A stretch of DNA of 64,000 nt from an uncultured Pelagibacteraceae bacterium (GCA_902566705.1 CACFJT010000002.1:1-64000); one strand, 5' to 3'; numbered from the stretch's first letter, positions 48,701-60,019 are shown. Notes: a model not told the origin generated them from the sequence alone. Program-made: numbers and translations.

Positions 48701-50366
48701 TATAATCGCAGCGATAAGTTTATCAGCAGCAGTGATCATATTATATTCACTGTTTTTTGCGCCTCCTCCAATAACAAAAGAGAATTTAGCTGAAAAAAAT
48801 AAAACTGAACAAAATTCAGATGCGCCTAGTTTAGATCAAAAAGATAATATGTCTGAAATTTCTAGAGAAAATGCTTTAAAAGAGAGTGAAAGAGTTTTAT
48901 TTGAAAACCAAAGTATTATTGGATCTATTTCTTTACAAGGAGCTGCGATTGATGATCTTACTTTCAAAGAATATAATGTAAGTTTAGGAAGCGATGAAAA
49001 AGTAAAATTTCTTGTGCCACGAAGCACTAAAGATGGCTATATAATAGAAAGCGGTTTTATAACTAATGATAAAAATATAGATATTCCAAATGCGAATTCA
49101 ATTTGGTCAGTAATAGGAAATAATAAATTAACCGATCAATCTCCAATAAAACTAAATTGGACAAATAATCAAGGTATCACTTTTGAAAAAGAAATTTCTT
49201 TAGATGATAAGTTTTTGTTCACAATAAAACAAAGAGTAATAAATACCACTAATAAAAACTATAACTTCTATTCTTATGGACAAATTTTAAGAAATCAGGT
49301 CCCAGAAGGTTTAACTGATTTTTATATTCTTCATGAAGGCCCTATCGCTACATTAGATGAAGAATTAATTGAAGAAGATTATGACGATATTGAAGAGAAG
49401 AAATTTTCAAGAACTGCTCAAAAAGGATGGTTAGGAATTGGGGATAAATATTACATATCAACACTTATTCCACCAAGAGAAAAAGAATTTAAAACTACAA
49501 TGGATTATAATAACAAGTATCGAATAAACTTTGTCACAACAGAGCCGTTAGAGTTAACTGGAAATTCCTCTATAGAAGAAAAATTACAAGTAATAGTAGC
49601 TGCCAAACGAGTAGATGTAATTGATGGATACGCAGAGTCTTTAAAAATAGATAAATTTGATTTAACAATCGACTGGGGCTTTCTATACTTCTTGACTCGT
49701 CCATTGTTCACTGCGTTAGAATACTTCTTCAAAATATTTGGTAATTACGGACTAGCAATTATTGCTGTAACAGTTTGTATTCGTGTAGCTTTTTTTCCAC
49801 TTGCTAATTTTTCATTTAGGAGCATGGCTAAAATGAAAGCGCTTCAGCCCGAGATGGCAAGACTCAAGGAAGTGCACAAAGATGACAAAATGAAATTACA
49901 ACAAGCAATGATGGCTCTTTACAAAAAAGAAAAGGTTAATCCTATGAGCGGTTGTCTTCCTATTTTAATTCAAATTCCTGTATTCTTTGCTTTATATAAA
50001 GTTCTATTTGTAACAATAGAAATGCGTCACATGCCTTTTTATGGTTGGATCCAAGATTTAAGTGCTAAGGATCCTACTTCTATATTTAATTTATTTGGGT
50101 TGCTTCCTTATGATGTGCCCTCTTTCCTTGTAATCGGGGCATGGCCTGTGGCCATGGGGGTATCAATGTGGGTGCAACAAAAATTAAATCCAGCTCCAAC
50201 TGATCCCATGCAGGCAAAAATATTTATGTTCTTCCCTTTATTTTTAACAGTAATTCTTGCACCTTTCCCAAGTGGATTAGTAATTTATTGGACAGTTAAT
50301 AATATTTTAACGATGGCTCAGCAAGTTGTGATAATGAAACGTACCACCGTTAAAACTGTAACCTAA
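48687..50366 (+). CDS. yidC: Membrane protein insertase YidC, likely TTG start
   Basis: [24 protein letters not shown] start after [50 protein letters not shown]. Confidence 0.95.
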   Translation: METRNIIAAISLSAAVIILYSLFFAPPPITKENLAEKNKTEQNSDAPSLDQKDNMSEISRENALKESERVLFENQSIIGSISLQGAAIDDLTFKEYNVSLGSDEKVKFLVPRSTKDGYIIESGFITNDKNIDIPNANSIWSVIGNNKLTDQSPIKLNWTNNQGITFEKEISLDDKFLFTIKQRVINTTNKNYNFYSYGQILRNQVPEGLTDFYILHEGPIATLDEELIEEDYDDIEEKKFSRTAQKGWLGIGDKYYISTLIPPREKEFKTTMDYNNKYRINFVTTEPLELTGNSSIEEKLQVIVAAKRVDVIDGYAESLKIDKFDLTIDWGFLYFLTRPLFTALEYFFKIFGNYGLAIIAVTVCIRVAFFPLANFSFRSMAKMKALQPEMARLKEVHKDDKMKLQQAMMALYKKEKVNPMSGCLPILIQIPVFFALYKVLFVTIEMRHMPFYGWIQDLSAKDPTSIFNLFGLLPYDVPSFLVIGAWPVAMGVSMWVQQKLNPAPTDPMQAKIFMFFPLFLTVILAPFPSGLVIYWTVNNILTMAQQVVIMKRTTVKTVT

Positions 50367-50384
50367 TAATTAAAAAATTAATAA

Positions 50385-51230
50385 ATGGACCTTGAAAATA
50401 TATTACCCAAAGACGGGCCACCATTAAATGAAGTAACTAAATATATTGAAAAATACAAACATGATTTAATAGTAATTAAATATGGCGGAAACGTTTTAAT
50501 TGATAGAGACGTATTTAATAACTTTATTACTGATCTTAGTGTTTTAAATAAATTGGGCCTTGCAACCGTTGTAGTTCATGGTGGTGGACCTAGAATTAAA
50601 AGAGAGTTAGAAAAATCAAATATTCAATCAAAGTTTATACGAGGACTAAGGGTAACAGATAAAAATATAATTAATATTGTCGAAAAGGTTTTGATTGATT
50701 TTAATGATGATATTGTTAGTTCCTTAAAAGACAAAGGAACAGAAGCAATCTCTATTCATACAAAAAAAAATAATATTATAAAAACTATACCAGAAACTGA
50801 GGAACTAGGATTTGTAGGTATACCTAATGAGATAAATAATGAACAAATATTAAATGTAATTAATCAAAATAAAATTCCTATAATTTCACCATTAGGCTTA
50901 GGGAAAGAAAATCAAACATATAATATTAATGGAGATACAGCTGCAATGGCAGTTGCAAAATCTTTAAAATCTAGAAGACTATTGTTGATGACGAATGTAG
51001 ATGGTGTTCTAGATAAAAATAAAAAACTAATTGAAGAAATTTCTTCATCTGAAATTTCGGAAATGATTAAAGACAGAACTATAACTGAGGGCATGATACC
51101 TAAAATAAATGCCTGCTTAGATGCAATAAATAATGGTGTTACTGCGGTGGGTATAATTAATGGTACAAAGCCACATTCATGTTTATGGGAAATATTCTCT
51201 GATAAAGGTTCAGGGACCTTAATAAGATAA
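50385..51230 (+). CDS. argB: Acetylglutamate kinase
   Basis: VIKYGGNVLIDRD, VVVHGGGPRIKREL, NINGDTAAMAVAKSL. Confidence 0.96.
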   Translation: MDLENILPKDGPPLNEVTKYIEKYKHDLIVIKYGGNVLIDRDVFNNFITDLSVLNKLGLATVVVHGGGPRIKRELEKSNIQSKFIRGLRVTDKNIINIVEKVLIDFNDDIVSSLKDKGTEAISIHTKKNNIIKTIPETEELGFVGIPNEINNEQILNVINQNKIPIISPLGLGKENQTYNINGDTAAMAVAKSLKSRRLLLMTNVDGVLDKNKKLIEEISSSEISEMIKDRTITEGMIPKINACLDAINNGVTAVGIINGTKPHSCLWEIFSDKGSGTLIR

Positions 51231-51901
51231 TGAAAGAATTAAAAAATATTAAGAACATTTTGTTTGATTGTGACGGTGTGCTGTATGCTGATCTTGAAGG
51301 AGTATTCGGACAGGTAAGTAAAAAAATGACCCAATACATTTCAAATAAATTAAATGTAGATCTAAAAAAAGCAAAAGAATTACAAACAAATTATTTTCAT
51401 AAATATAACACTAGCCTTAACGGTTTAATGATCCATCATGACATACCTCCAAAAGAATTTTTAGACTACGTACATGATATTAATTTAGATTTTTTAGAAA
51501 AAGATACTGTTTTGAGAAATGAACTAGAAAATATTAATCTGAAGAAATTTGTATTTACAAATGGTAGCAAAGAACATGTTAAGAATATTACTACTCACTT
51601 AGGAATTGATGATCAATTTGATGGTGTATTTGATATTGTTGATGCTGAATACAGTCCAAAACCTGACGCAAAAGCCTTTGATCTTATGGTCGAAAAATTT
51701 CAAATCGATCCAACTGAGACACTTTACATTGAGGATATTGCAAAAAACTTATCAATTGGAAAAGAAAGAGGAGCAAAAACAGTTTGGTTAATCAATGATG
51801 AATACTGGGGTAAAAAAGAGTCTGATAAAGAATATATTGATTACAAAATAGAAAATCTTTCTTTATTTTTAAAAGAAATAAGGTTATTAAAAAACTCTTA
51901 A
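51230..51901 (+). CDS. HAD-family hydrolase, pyrimidine 5'-nucleotidase type
   Basis: [37 protein letters not shown]. Confidence 0.88.
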   Translation: MKELKNIKNILFDCDGVLYADLEGVFGQVSKKMTQYISNKLNVDLKKAKELQTNYFHKYNTSLNGLMIHHDIPPKEFLDYVHDINLDFLEKDTVLRNELENINLKKFVFTNGSKEHVKNITTHLGIDDQFDGVFDIVDAEYSPKPDAKAFDLMVEKFQIDPTETLYIEDIAKNLSIGKERGAKTVWLINDEYWGKKESDKEYIDYKIENLSLFLKEIRLLKNS

Positions 51902-51905
51902 AATT

Positions 51906-52733
51906 ATGAGTAATGAAAAAATTATAAATGAAGCTTGGGAAAATAAAGACCATATAAGTCAAAATCCAGATAAATCTTTAAAAGATGCTGTTAATCAAAT
52001 TATTGATGATTTAGACAGTGGAAAAGCAAGAGTAGCTGAAAAGATCAATGGTGAATGGGTTACTCATCAACATCTAAAAAAAGCTATCATGTTAAGCTTT
52101 AGAATGTATCCAATGGAAAATTTAAATGGTCCATACAGTAGCTGGTATGACAAAGCTCATTTGCTTAAAGGAAAAACAGCTGGATGGACAAAAGAAGATC
52201 ATGAAAAAGCTGGTTTTAGAATGGTGCCTAACTCACCAGTAAGAAAAGGGTCATTTGTAGGAAAGAATGCGGTTTTAATGCCATGTTATGTAAATATTGG
52301 TGCATACATTGATGAAGGAACAATGATGGATACATTTAGTCGTGCAGGAAGTTGTTGTCAAATTGGAAAAAATTGTCATATCTCAGCTGGTACTGGAATT
52401 GGAGGTGTATTAGAACCTGCTCAAGCATTACCTACAATTATTGAAGACAATGTTTTCTTAGGAGCAATGTCAGAAATAGTAGAAGGTGTAATAGTTGGAG
52501 AAGGCTCTGTTCTAAGTATGGGAATGTATATTGGACAATCAACAAAAATTGTTAATAGAAAAACTGGCGAAATAACTTATGGAAAAATTCCACCTTATTC
52601 AGTGGTAGTTCCAGGATCCTTGCCAGATAAAAACAATCCACAAGCGCCATCTTTGTATTGTGCAGTAATAATTAAACAAGTTGATGAAAAAACGAGATCA
52701 AAAACATCAGTTAACGATCTTTTAAGAGAATAA
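51906..52733 (+). CDS. dapD: 2,3,4,5-tetrahydropyridine-2,6-dicarboxylate N-succinyltransferase
   Basis: Left-handed beta-helix repeats: [40 protein letters not shown]. Confidence 0.96.
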   Translation: MSNEKIINEAWENKDHISQNPDKSLKDAVNQIIDDLDSGKARVAEKINGEWVTHQHLKKAIMLSFRMYPMENLNGPYSSWYDKAHLLKGKTAGWTKEDHEKAGFRMVPNSPVRKGSFVGKNAVLMPCYVNIGAYIDEGTMMDTFSRAGSCCQIGKNCHISAGTGIGGVLEPAQALPTIIEDNVFLGAMSEIVEGVIVGEGSVLSMGMYIGQSTKIVNRKTGEITYGKIPPYSVVVPGSLPDKNNPQAPSLYCAVIIKQVDEKTRSKTSVNDLLRE

Positions 52734-52735
52734 AA

Positions 52736-53893
52736 ATGCAAAAAATAAATGAACTTCAATTAGCTAAAGAGCTAATTAGGTTTCCATCTGTTACAAAAAC
52801 TGATGCTGGTGTAATTAAATTTTTAGAAAAAAAATTAAAAAAACTTGGCTTTAAAACTAAAATACTCGAGTTCAAAGATAAAAATAGTTATCCTGTTAAA
52901 AATCTTTATGCAAGACTTGGTACCGCAAATCCAAATTTTTGTTATGCAGGTCATTTGGACGTAGTGCCACCAGGTAATTTAAATGATTGGACTGTCAATC
53001 CATTCAAACCTGCTGTTAAAAAAGGATACTTAATTGGTAGAGGTGCAAATGATATGAAAAGCTCAATAGCTGCATTTGTTACTGCTGTATACAATTTTTC
53101 TAAAGAAAATAAAAAATTTGGTGGGTCTATTAGTCTTCTAATTACCGGAGACGAGGAAGGAATCGCAATTAACGGGACTAAAAAAGTTGTTGAGTATTTA
53201 AGAAAAAGAAAAGAAAAAATAGATTTTTGTTTAGTAGGAGAGCCTACGAATCCAAATAAATTAGGAGAAATGATAAAAATTGGTCGTAGAGGTAGTATGA
53301 CTGGAAAATTATCTGTTATTGGAATTCAGGGTCATGTCGCTTACCCAAATAGAGCTAACAATCCGTCAACAGCTTTAGTCCAAATACTAAAAGAGTTAAA
53401 AGAAATTAAATTTGATAAAGGAACAAAAGATTTTCAACCTACAAATTTAGAAATAACAAAAATTAAAATAGATAATTCAGCTGACAATGTAATTCCAGGA
53501 TTGGCTAGTGCATCCTTTAATATTAGATTTAATAACAAACATACATCTTACAAATTAAAGAATAAAATAAATAAAATAATTAAAAAAATTTGTAATAAAA
53601 ATAAATCAAAATATAAAATTGAATATAGTGTTTCAGGTGAAGCCTTTTTAACTAAGCCTAATAAAACTACATTTATGATACAAAATACAATTAAAAAGAT
53701 TACTAGAATTAAACCTAAGTTATCTACAACTGGTGGTACTTCAGATGCTAGATTCATAAGAAAAATAGCTCCATGCTTAGAATTTGGATTAGTGGGAAAA
53801 ACTATGCATAAGGTAGGAGAATGTGTGTCCTTATCTGATTTAAAAAGATTAACTTTAATTTATACTAAAATCTTAGATAAATACTTTAAGTGA
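52736..53893 (+). CDS. dapE: Succinyl-diaminopimelate desuccinylase
   Basis: M20 peptidase family: FCYAGHLDVVPPG, GRGANDMKSSIAAFV, LLITGDEEG; after dapD. Confidence 0.95.
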   Translation: MQKINELQLAKELIRFPSVTKTDAGVIKFLEKKLKKLGFKTKILEFKDKNSYPVKNLYARLGTANPNFCYAGHLDVVPPGNLNDWTVNPFKPAVKKGYLIGRGANDMKSSIAAFVTAVYNFSKENKKFGGSISLLITGDEEGIAINGTKKVVEYLRKRKEKIDFCLVGEPTNPNKLGEMIKIGRRGSMTGKLSVIGIQGHVAYPNRANNPSTALVQILKELKEIKFDKGTKDFQPTNLEITKIKIDNSADNVIPGLASASFNIRFNNKHTSYKLKNKINKIIKKICNKNKSKYKIEYSVSGEAFLTKPNKTTFMIQNTIKKITRIKPKLSTTGGTSDARFIRKIAPCLEFGLVGKTMHKVGECVSLSDLKRLTLIYTKILDKYFK

Positions 53894-54819
53894 AAACTGG
53901 TTTAATTACATCAGATACATCTCAAAATCATGATACAGGTCCTGGGCATCCAGAACAAATAGCAAGAGTATCAGTCATAATAGAAAATTTTAAAAAACTT
54001 AAAAATAAAAATCTTATATGGAAAAAACCGTCTAAAGTTTCAGATGATATTCTATTAACTACACATGATAAGAGTTATTTAAATTTAGTAAAAAGTTCTT
54101 TCCCAAAAAAAGGTTTTTCTTCACTTGATGGTGATACTATCATTTCACCTGGAAGCAAAGACGCAACTTTCGATGCAGTTGGATCAATAATTGCTGCAAT
54201 TGATGGGGTGGAAAAGAAAGAATTTAGAAATGCCTTCTGTAGTGTTCGACCTCCTGGACATCATAGTTCACAAGATAAGGCTGCTGGTTTTTGCATTTTA
54301 AATTCAGTGAGTATTGGTGCAAATTATTTGTTAAAAAAATATAAATATAAGAAAGTTGCAATAATAGATTTTGATGTACATCATGGAAATGGAACACAGG
54401 ATATTTTTTATGAAAATGAAAATGTTCTCTTTATATCAACCCACCAATATCCCTACTACCCAGGAACTGGCTCAGAACAAGAAAGAGGTAAATTTAATAA
54501 TATCTTTAATATACCTTTGCCAGCTGGCATAAGTTCAGAAGAATATTTAAACGTATTTGAGCATGTATTAAAAAAATTAGAAGAGTTTAGGCCTGAGTTT
54601 ATATTGATTAGTGCTGGTTTTGACGCCCATGAAGATGACCCTCTCGCTCAATTTAATTTAAAAACAGAGGATTATTTTACTATTACTAAAAGAGTATTAG
54701 AGACTTCTAAAAAGTTTTGTAATGGAAAAGTTGTTTCAATTTTAGAGGGCGGTTATGACCTAAATGCACTTCGAGACAGTACTAAAAGACACGTTGATGC
54801 TCTTTTAGAATTTAATTGA
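53890..54819 (+). CDS. Histone deacetylase / acetoin utilization family deacetylase, GTG start
   Basis: RPPGHHSSQDKAAGFCILNSVSIGA, DFDVHHGNGTQDIFYE, ISAGFDAHEDDPLA. Confidence 0.93.
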   Translation: MKTGLITSDTSQNHDTGPGHPEQIARVSVIIENFKKLKNKNLIWKKPSKVSDDILLTTHDKSYLNLVKSSFPKKGFSSLDGDTIISPGSKDATFDAVGSIIAAIDGVEKKEFRNAFCSVRPPGHHSSQDKAAGFCILNSVSIGANYLLKKYKYKKVAIIDFDVHHGNGTQDIFYENENVLFISTHQYPYYPGTGSEQERGKFNNIFNIPLPAGISSEEYLNVFEHVLKKLEEFRPEFILISAGFDAHEDDPLAQFNLKTEDYFTITKRVLETSKKFCNGKVVSILEGGYDLNALRDSTKRHVDALLEFN

Positions 54820-54851
54820 TAATTCTTAAGAAAACTCTAAATAAAAATTTC

Positions 54852-55343
54852 ATGAAATTATATAAAATAAAAAAATCTGGCATTGATAATAAAGGAAGAG
54901 GACTTTATGCAACTCGTGACATTAAAGAGGGAACCAAAATAATTGACTATGTTGGAAAACTTATAACAAAAAAACAAACACAAGATTCTGATAAGTACGA
55001 TAATAGTAAACCAATATATTTATTCACAATAAATAAAAGATACGATCTAGATGGAGATTTTCCATGGAATACCGCAGGTTTAATTAATCATTCTTGTGAT
55101 AATAATTGTGATTACGATGGAAAGGGATTGAAAATTTGGGTCAAGGCAATCAAAGATATTAAAAAAGGTGAGGAGTTTACCTGTGATTATGGATTTGGTT
55201 ATGATGAAAACTACAAACAATTTCCTTGCAAATGTAAATCAAAAAACTGTTGTGGGTATATTGTAAGAGCTGAGTCTAGATGGCGAATAAATAAAAAGTT
55301 TGCTATGAGAAATAAAAATCAATTAATAAAGAACTCTAAATAA
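54852..55343 (+). CDS. SET domain protein (putative lysine methyltransferase)
   Basis: GIDNKGRGLYATRDIKEGTKIIDYVG, GLINHSCDNNCDY, EFTCDYGF, post-SET-like Cys cluster CKCKSKNCCGYI; start refined to MKLYKI. Confidence 0.9.
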   Translation: MKLYKIKKSGIDNKGRGLYATRDIKEGTKIIDYVGKLITKKQTQDSDKYDNSKPIYLFTINKRYDLDGDFPWNTAGLINHSCDNNCDYDGKGLKIWVKAIKDIKKGEEFTCDYGFGYDENYKQFPCKCKSKNCCGYIVRAESRWRINKKFAMRNKNQLIKNSK

Positions 55344-56063
55344 AAATAAACCACTTGGTGGTGCTGGAGGAGCACACAGTGTTCTTTTTTTTAACTTAAA
55401 TCTCTTTTCAAAAGTTTTCAAATCCCATTTAGTTTCTCCCAAATATTTTAAACAACCAACCATAGATCTAACCTGATGTTGTAAAAATGATTGCGAACTA
55501 AATTGAAATTCAATTTTATTTTTTGATGATTTAATTTTAATTGATTTAATAGTTTTTATTGGGCTTTTAGCGTGACAGCTTGAAGATCTAAAAGTTGAAT
55601 AATCATTAGTTCCTAATAACTTTTTTGCACCCTTTTTCATTAAGTCTAAATTTAAAGGCCTACGAACATGCCATGCTCTATTTTTTTCAATTATTGGTTG
55701 GCTTATTTGATTAAAAATAAAGTATTTATAAATTCTTTGTTTTGCTGAAAATCTAGCATGAAATTTATTATTTCTTTTTTTAATATTTTTAATTGCAATG
55801 TCTTTTAAATTTAAAAAATGATTAATGGATTTTAAAAATTTAATTTCATCGGTTATTTTATTTTTGCAATCAAAGTGTGCAGATTGCTCAAATGCATGAA
55901 CCCCTGCATCAGTTCTTCCTTGACCATGTAAAACAATTTTTTCTTTTAATAATTTTGATAATTTTTCTTGAATTAATCCTTGGATTGTTGGGCCCTTTTT
56001 TTGAATTTGCCAACCTCTAAAATTTGTCCCTACATACTCGATAAGTATTTGGTATCTATTCAT
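55323..56063 (-). CDS. truA: tRNA pseudouridine(38-40) synthase
   Basis: EYVGTNFRGWQIQKKGPTIQGLIQ, HGQGRTDAGVHAFEQSAHFD. Confidence 0.96.
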   Translation of the reverse strand: MNRYQILIEYVGTNFRGWQIQKKGPTIQGLIQEKLSKLLKEKIVLHGQGRTDAGVHAFEQSAHFDCKNKITDEIKFLKSINHFLNLKDIAIKNIKKRNNKFHARFSAKQRIYKYFIFNQISQPIIEKNRAWHVRRPLNLDLMKKGAKKLLGTNDYSTFRSSSCHAKSPIKTIKSIKIKSSKNKIEFQFSSQSFLQHQVRSMVGCLKYLGETKWDLKTFEKRFKLKKRTLCAPPAPPSGLFLFRVLY

Positions 56064-56986
56064 TATAAAAATGAACCCTTTTTAATTTGTGTTCCTAAAA
56101 CAAATTCCCCAATACTTTGAGGTTTTTTTCCTTGTCTTTGTATTTCTTTAATTTTTATTGATTTTTTATCTCCACATGAAATTTCTAAATGGTCAGATAA
56201 AACCTCACCTGGTTTTCCTTGTGTTTGTCCAATTTCTGCTTTTAATATTTTATATCTCTCACTGTTAAACATGAAATAAGCTCCTGGAACTGGATAAAGT
56301 CCATTTATTTTACCAATTATAATTTTAGCATCTTCTTTCCAATTAATATGCCCCTCTAATTTTTGAATTTTTGGTGCGTATGTCGCTGATGAGTGATCTT
56401 GTTCTATAAAGTTTGCTTTATCCTCATATATATCATCGATATTATCTAAAATTTTCTCTGCAGCCAAACTTGATAGCTTTTCATTAATATCTTCAGCGTT
56501 TAAATTGCTTTCTATATTAATTTTATAAATATTACATACAGGTCCTGTATCTAGTTCCTCTCCTATTTTCATAATACTAATTCCAGTCTCTTTATCTAAA
56601 TTCATAATTGATCTTTGAATAGGAGCAGCACCTCTCCATTTTGGAAGAATAGATGCATGTATATTAATAAATCCTTTTTTAGTTAAATTTAAATATGACT
56701 TTGGTATAATTTGACCATAAGCAACAACTATTACTAAATCTGCCTCTAAAGATTTTAAATACTCTAACTCCTCTAAATTTTCTTTTAATGAATTTGGTGT
56801 TCTAAATTCTATATTTAAAGTTTCTGAAATTAATTGAATTGGTGACTTGTTAATTTTTTGACCTCTTTTAGATTTTTGAGGTGGTTGTGTATAAACGCAA
56901 GAAATAGGATATCCATTTTGATAAAGTGATTTTAAAATTGGAACAGCGAACATAGGTGTACCCATAAAAACTATTTTCTTTAGCAT
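56063..56986 (-). CDS. fmt: Methionyl-tRNA formyltransferase
   Basis: VFMGTPMFAVPILKSL, INIHASILPKWRGAAPIQRSI. Confidence 0.97.
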   Translation of the reverse strand: MLKKIVFMGTPMFAVPILKSLYQNGYPISCVYTQPPQKSKRGQKINKSPIQLISETLNIEFRTPNSLKENLEELEYLKSLEADLVIVVAYGQIIPKSYLNLTKKGFINIHASILPKWRGAAPIQRSIMNLDKETGISIMKIGEELDTGPVCNIYKINIESNLNAEDINEKLSSLAAEKILDNIDDIYEDKANFIEQDHSSATYAPKIQKLEGHINWKEDAKIIIGKINGLYPVPGAYFMFNSERYKILKAEIGQTQGKPGEVLSDHLEISCGDKKSIKIKEIQRQGKKPQSIGEFVLGTQIKKGSFL

Positions 56987-56988
56987 GT

Positions 56989-57507
56989 TTAAAGAACTGC
57001 TGCTGTAGATTTTTTCTTAGATAATTTTTTAATTATCATTGACCTTTTTAATTTTGAAAGATAATCAATAAATAGTATGCCCTCTAAATGGTCCATTTCA
57101 TGCTGAATACATGTTGCAAGAAGACCATCTGCCTTTAACAATTTCTTTTCTCCATCATAATCAAGATATTCTACTTCACACTTACTAGGTCTATCAATTT
57201 CTGCAAACTGATTTGGCACAGAAAGACATCCTTCCTCATAAGTTACTTTTTCTGGATCTTTATTTTTTATAACTGGATTTACGAAATATCTTGGCTCTTT
57301 TTTATTCTCATCTTTACTTATATCCATTACAATAATTCTTTTTGGTACACCAACTTGTATTGCTGCGAGACCAATTCCGTTTGCGTCATACATTGTCTCA
57401 AGCATATCATCCATCAATTTTCGCTCTTCTTTACCAACATCATTTACTGGTTTAGAAATTTGTCTAAGTAATTTATTGGGTTCTGTTATTATAGTTCTGA
57501 TAGCCAT
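56989..57507 (-). CDS. def: Peptide deformylase
   Basis: GIGLAAIQVGVPKR, EEGCLSVPN, CIQHEMDHLEG. Confidence 0.97.
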   Translation of the reverse strand: MAIRTIITEPNKLLRQISKPVNDVGKEERKLMDDMLETMYDANGIGLAAIQVGVPKRIIVMDISKDENKKEPRYFVNPVIKNKDPEKVTYEEGCLSVPNQFAEIDRPSKCEVEYLDYDGEKKLLKADGLLATCIQHEMDHLEGILFIDYLSKLKRSMIIKKLSKKKSTAAVL

Positions 57508-57528
57508 AACTTGATTTTATTATAATTT

Positions 57529-59292
57529 TTATACTTTTAAAGGAAGAACTTTTAGCAATAGTTTATTTCTAATTAAATCAACATTTAATTGATTTAAAGT
57601 ATTGATAATAAAATAAACTGTATCTTCATCAATATTTTCAATTTTGTCAGGTCCAATTACCTCAATTATTCTCAACAATGCGGCACCAATCTCGTTATTA
57701 TCTATCATTTTTTGAATATCGGCAGGCATTTCTGATTGCTTCACCTCATAAAGACCGTCATATTTTTTTGAAATTTCAACTCCATCAGATTTAAGCGCCT
57801 CTAAAAAAATTATATCTTTTTTTGATAAAAAATATTTTTTATCTTTTTTAATTTTCTTTAAAAATTTATCTAGATCCTCTTCAATTTTAGATTTTGCATA
57901 ATCCCCATTGAAATAATTTATAAGTTTTGATTGATGTAAAATTTTACTATTATATTTAATCTTTTTATCTGCTGTCTCTTTTTTGTTTAGATTACTATTA
58001 TAAAATGTTGTAAAATTTGGTGGAACATCCTCAACATTAATTTCGCTTAAAAATTTTTTTAATTCTAAATCAAAGGCATCGCCTATTTCATCAGATATGA
58101 ATAGATCCTTTAAAATCTTTATAAATTCTAATTTGATTTTTGGTTCTTCTGTTAAAAGAGTTCTTTGATATAAAAGAGCACGTCCCTCGATTGAAGATAA
58201 AGATTTATACGTCTCTTTTGCGTTTAAAAATTGATTAATATTAAATTGGAATTTTTTATAAAATTCGAACAACTCCTCTTCAGAATAATTTTTATCATTA
58301 ACAGCTTTTTCTATTGTAGAAATTTTTTCTACATCAGTAGTTTCTATATCTTGAATTTTAAAAAGTAAATTAGCTGCTGAAAGATATTTCCAAATTATTT
58401 TTGGTGTTTCTTCTGTTGGTTCATAAGAAAACTCAGAGTTAGTTCTATGAGCTAAATGAAAATCTAAAATTGAATTAGTTGATATTTCTTTATCTACCTC
58501 ATCTAGATATCCAAATAGATAATTTATTTTATTTTCGTAATAACTGTCTTCAAAACCTAACTCTTTTTTTAAATCTAAGATTAGTTGTGCTTCTTCATTT
58601 TTTCCATAATTGATTAAACAATATAAATTAAATTTTGATAGATATTCATCTTGAATGGGTTCAGAATTTTTAGAAAAAATCTCACATGATTTTTTTATGT
58701 TTGATTCTGATAAGTAAGTATCTACCAAATATCTTGCTAAATTTGGATGCAAATTTATTATTTGATTTTTAATTAAATACTCTTCTATTAATTCTAAGTT
58801 TGCATCCTTTATTAACCAATCAGATTTAAAGCTCATAAATTCTTGCTCAGTAATATTTTGAGTTGGGGAATAAGCGTTTGTTAATAAAGATATGTGCATT
58901 ATATCAGATGCATCCTCAGAAAGATTAAATTTATCAATATTCTCAAATAAATTTTTTAATTTATTTCCATCAGAATTTGACCACATATCCATACTCAAAC
59001 CATATTCACTAGGATCATATAACCCAACAATTTTAATTTCTTTTGATGAAAATTCTTTATCAAGTTTAATAGTATCAGTTTGTTTATTTGTTTGTAGTTC
59101 GTAAACACTATTCTGAGTAGTGCCACTAGAATTTTCACTCGAAATATTTGTTTCTGAAGTAACCTGATTATTTTTTTTTTCTATATTCCAAATATCAATT
59201 GGTTTCTCTTCTGTAAATACAGGTGTGAAAAAAATAAGACAAACTAATGTAATTGAAAGAATTTTTTTATTTAACAATTTTAAAATTTTCAT
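57529..59292 (-). CDS. Large secreted/exported hypothetical protein, about 587 aa
   Basis: Signal-like MKILKLLNKKILSITLVCLIFFTPVFTEEKP followed by helical, possibly repeat-containing body; no family recognised. Confidence 0.75.
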   Translation of the reverse strand: MKILKLLNKKILSITLVCLIFFTPVFTEEKPIDIWNIEKKNNQVTSETNISSENSSGTTQNSVYELQTNKQTDTIKLDKEFSSKEIKIVGLYDPSEYGLSMDMWSNSDGNKLKNLFENIDKFNLSEDASDIMHISLLTNAYSPTQNITEQEFMSFKSDWLIKDANLELIEEYLIKNQIINLHPNLARYLVDTYLSESNIKKSCEIFSKNSEPIQDEYLSKFNLYCLINYGKNEEAQLILDLKKELGFEDSYYENKINYLFGYLDEVDKEISTNSILDFHLAHRTNSEFSYEPTEETPKIIWKYLSAANLLFKIQDIETTDVEKISTIEKAVNDKNYSEEELFEFYKKFQFNINQFLNAKETYKSLSSIEGRALLYQRTLLTEEPKIKLEFIKILKDLFISDEIGDAFDLELKKFLSEINVEDVPPNFTTFYNSNLNKKETADKKIKYNSKILHQSKLINYFNGDYAKSKIEEDLDKFLKKIKKDKKYFLSKKDIIFLEALKSDGVEISKKYDGLYEVKQSEMPADIQKMIDNNEIGAALLRIIEVIGPDKIENIDEDTVYFIINTLNQLNVDLIRNKLLLKVLPLKV

Positions 59293-59449
59293 TTGGAATA
59301 ATTTTTTCAATTTCTTTTTTAGGTGCAGGAAAATCAATTGTACTTAGAAAAAAAATAATACCTAAAATAACCCCTAATCCGATTATAGATTTAATCACAA
59401 GTCCTATGATACTTGCTTTGCCCGAACTTGTGTTTTTAATGAATTGCAT
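59267..59449 (-). CDS. Small single-TM protein, 60 aa
   Basis: MQFIKNTSSGKASIIGLVIKSIIGLGVILGIIFFLSTIDFPAPKKEIEKIIPNENFKIVK; 26-nt overlap with downstream secreted-protein ORF. Confidence 0.65.
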   Translation of the reverse strand: MQFIKNTSSGKASIIGLVIKSIIGLGVILGIIFFLSTIDFPAPKKEIEKIIPNENFKIVK

Positions 59450-59506
59450 ATACTTTTAGATAATTTCAAATTAAGACATATTTATGTTTTTTCAATAAAG
59501 AAACTT

Positions 59507-60019
59507 ATGAAATCAAAAGAAAATATAGTTTTTTTGGGGATGATGGGTTCAGGTAAGAGCTCTATCGGATCTTTAGTAGCAAAGGAATTAAAATTAAATT
59601 TTGTCGATATTGATAAAGAAATTGAAAAAAATTTAAACATTACAATAAAAAAAATCTTTGAAGTTAAGGGTGAGAATTATTTTAGAAAAATTGAAGAACA
59701 AACAACTTTAAAAAAACTTAAATTAAGCTCTACTGTGATTTCACTTGGTGGGGGAGCTTTTACAAATAACAATATTAGGAAAGAAATTTTAAAAAATCAT
59801 TTATCTTTTTGGCTAAATTGGAATGATAAAACATTGTTAAATAGAATTAAAAACAGTAAAAAAAGACCATTAGCGATTAATGCAACAGATGCTGAGTTAA
59901 TTGATTTAATTAAGAAACGATCTAACATTTATTCTAAAGCTCTATATGAGATAAAATGTGATAATCTTACTAAAATTGAAATAGTAAAAAAAATTGTTGA
60001 AATTTATGAAACAAACTAG
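59507..60019 (+). CDS. aroK: Shikimate kinase
   Basis: IVFLGMMGSGKSSIGSLVAKELKLNFVDIDKEIE, VISLGGGAFTN; start refined. Confidence 0.95.
   Translation: MKSKENIVFLGMMGSGKSSIGSLVAKELKLNFVDIDKEIEKNLNITIKKIFEVKGENYFRKIEEQTTLKKLKLSSTVISLGGGAFTNNNIRKEILKNHLSFWLNWNDKTLLNRIKNSKKRPLAINATDAELIDLIKKRSNIYSKALYEIKCDNLTKIEIVKKIVEIYETN

Noticed and set aside
50366-50385. Possible missing engB between yidC and argB
   Set aside because: The order yidC-argB is compact with no gap or remnant; absence from this window alone says nothing about the genome.
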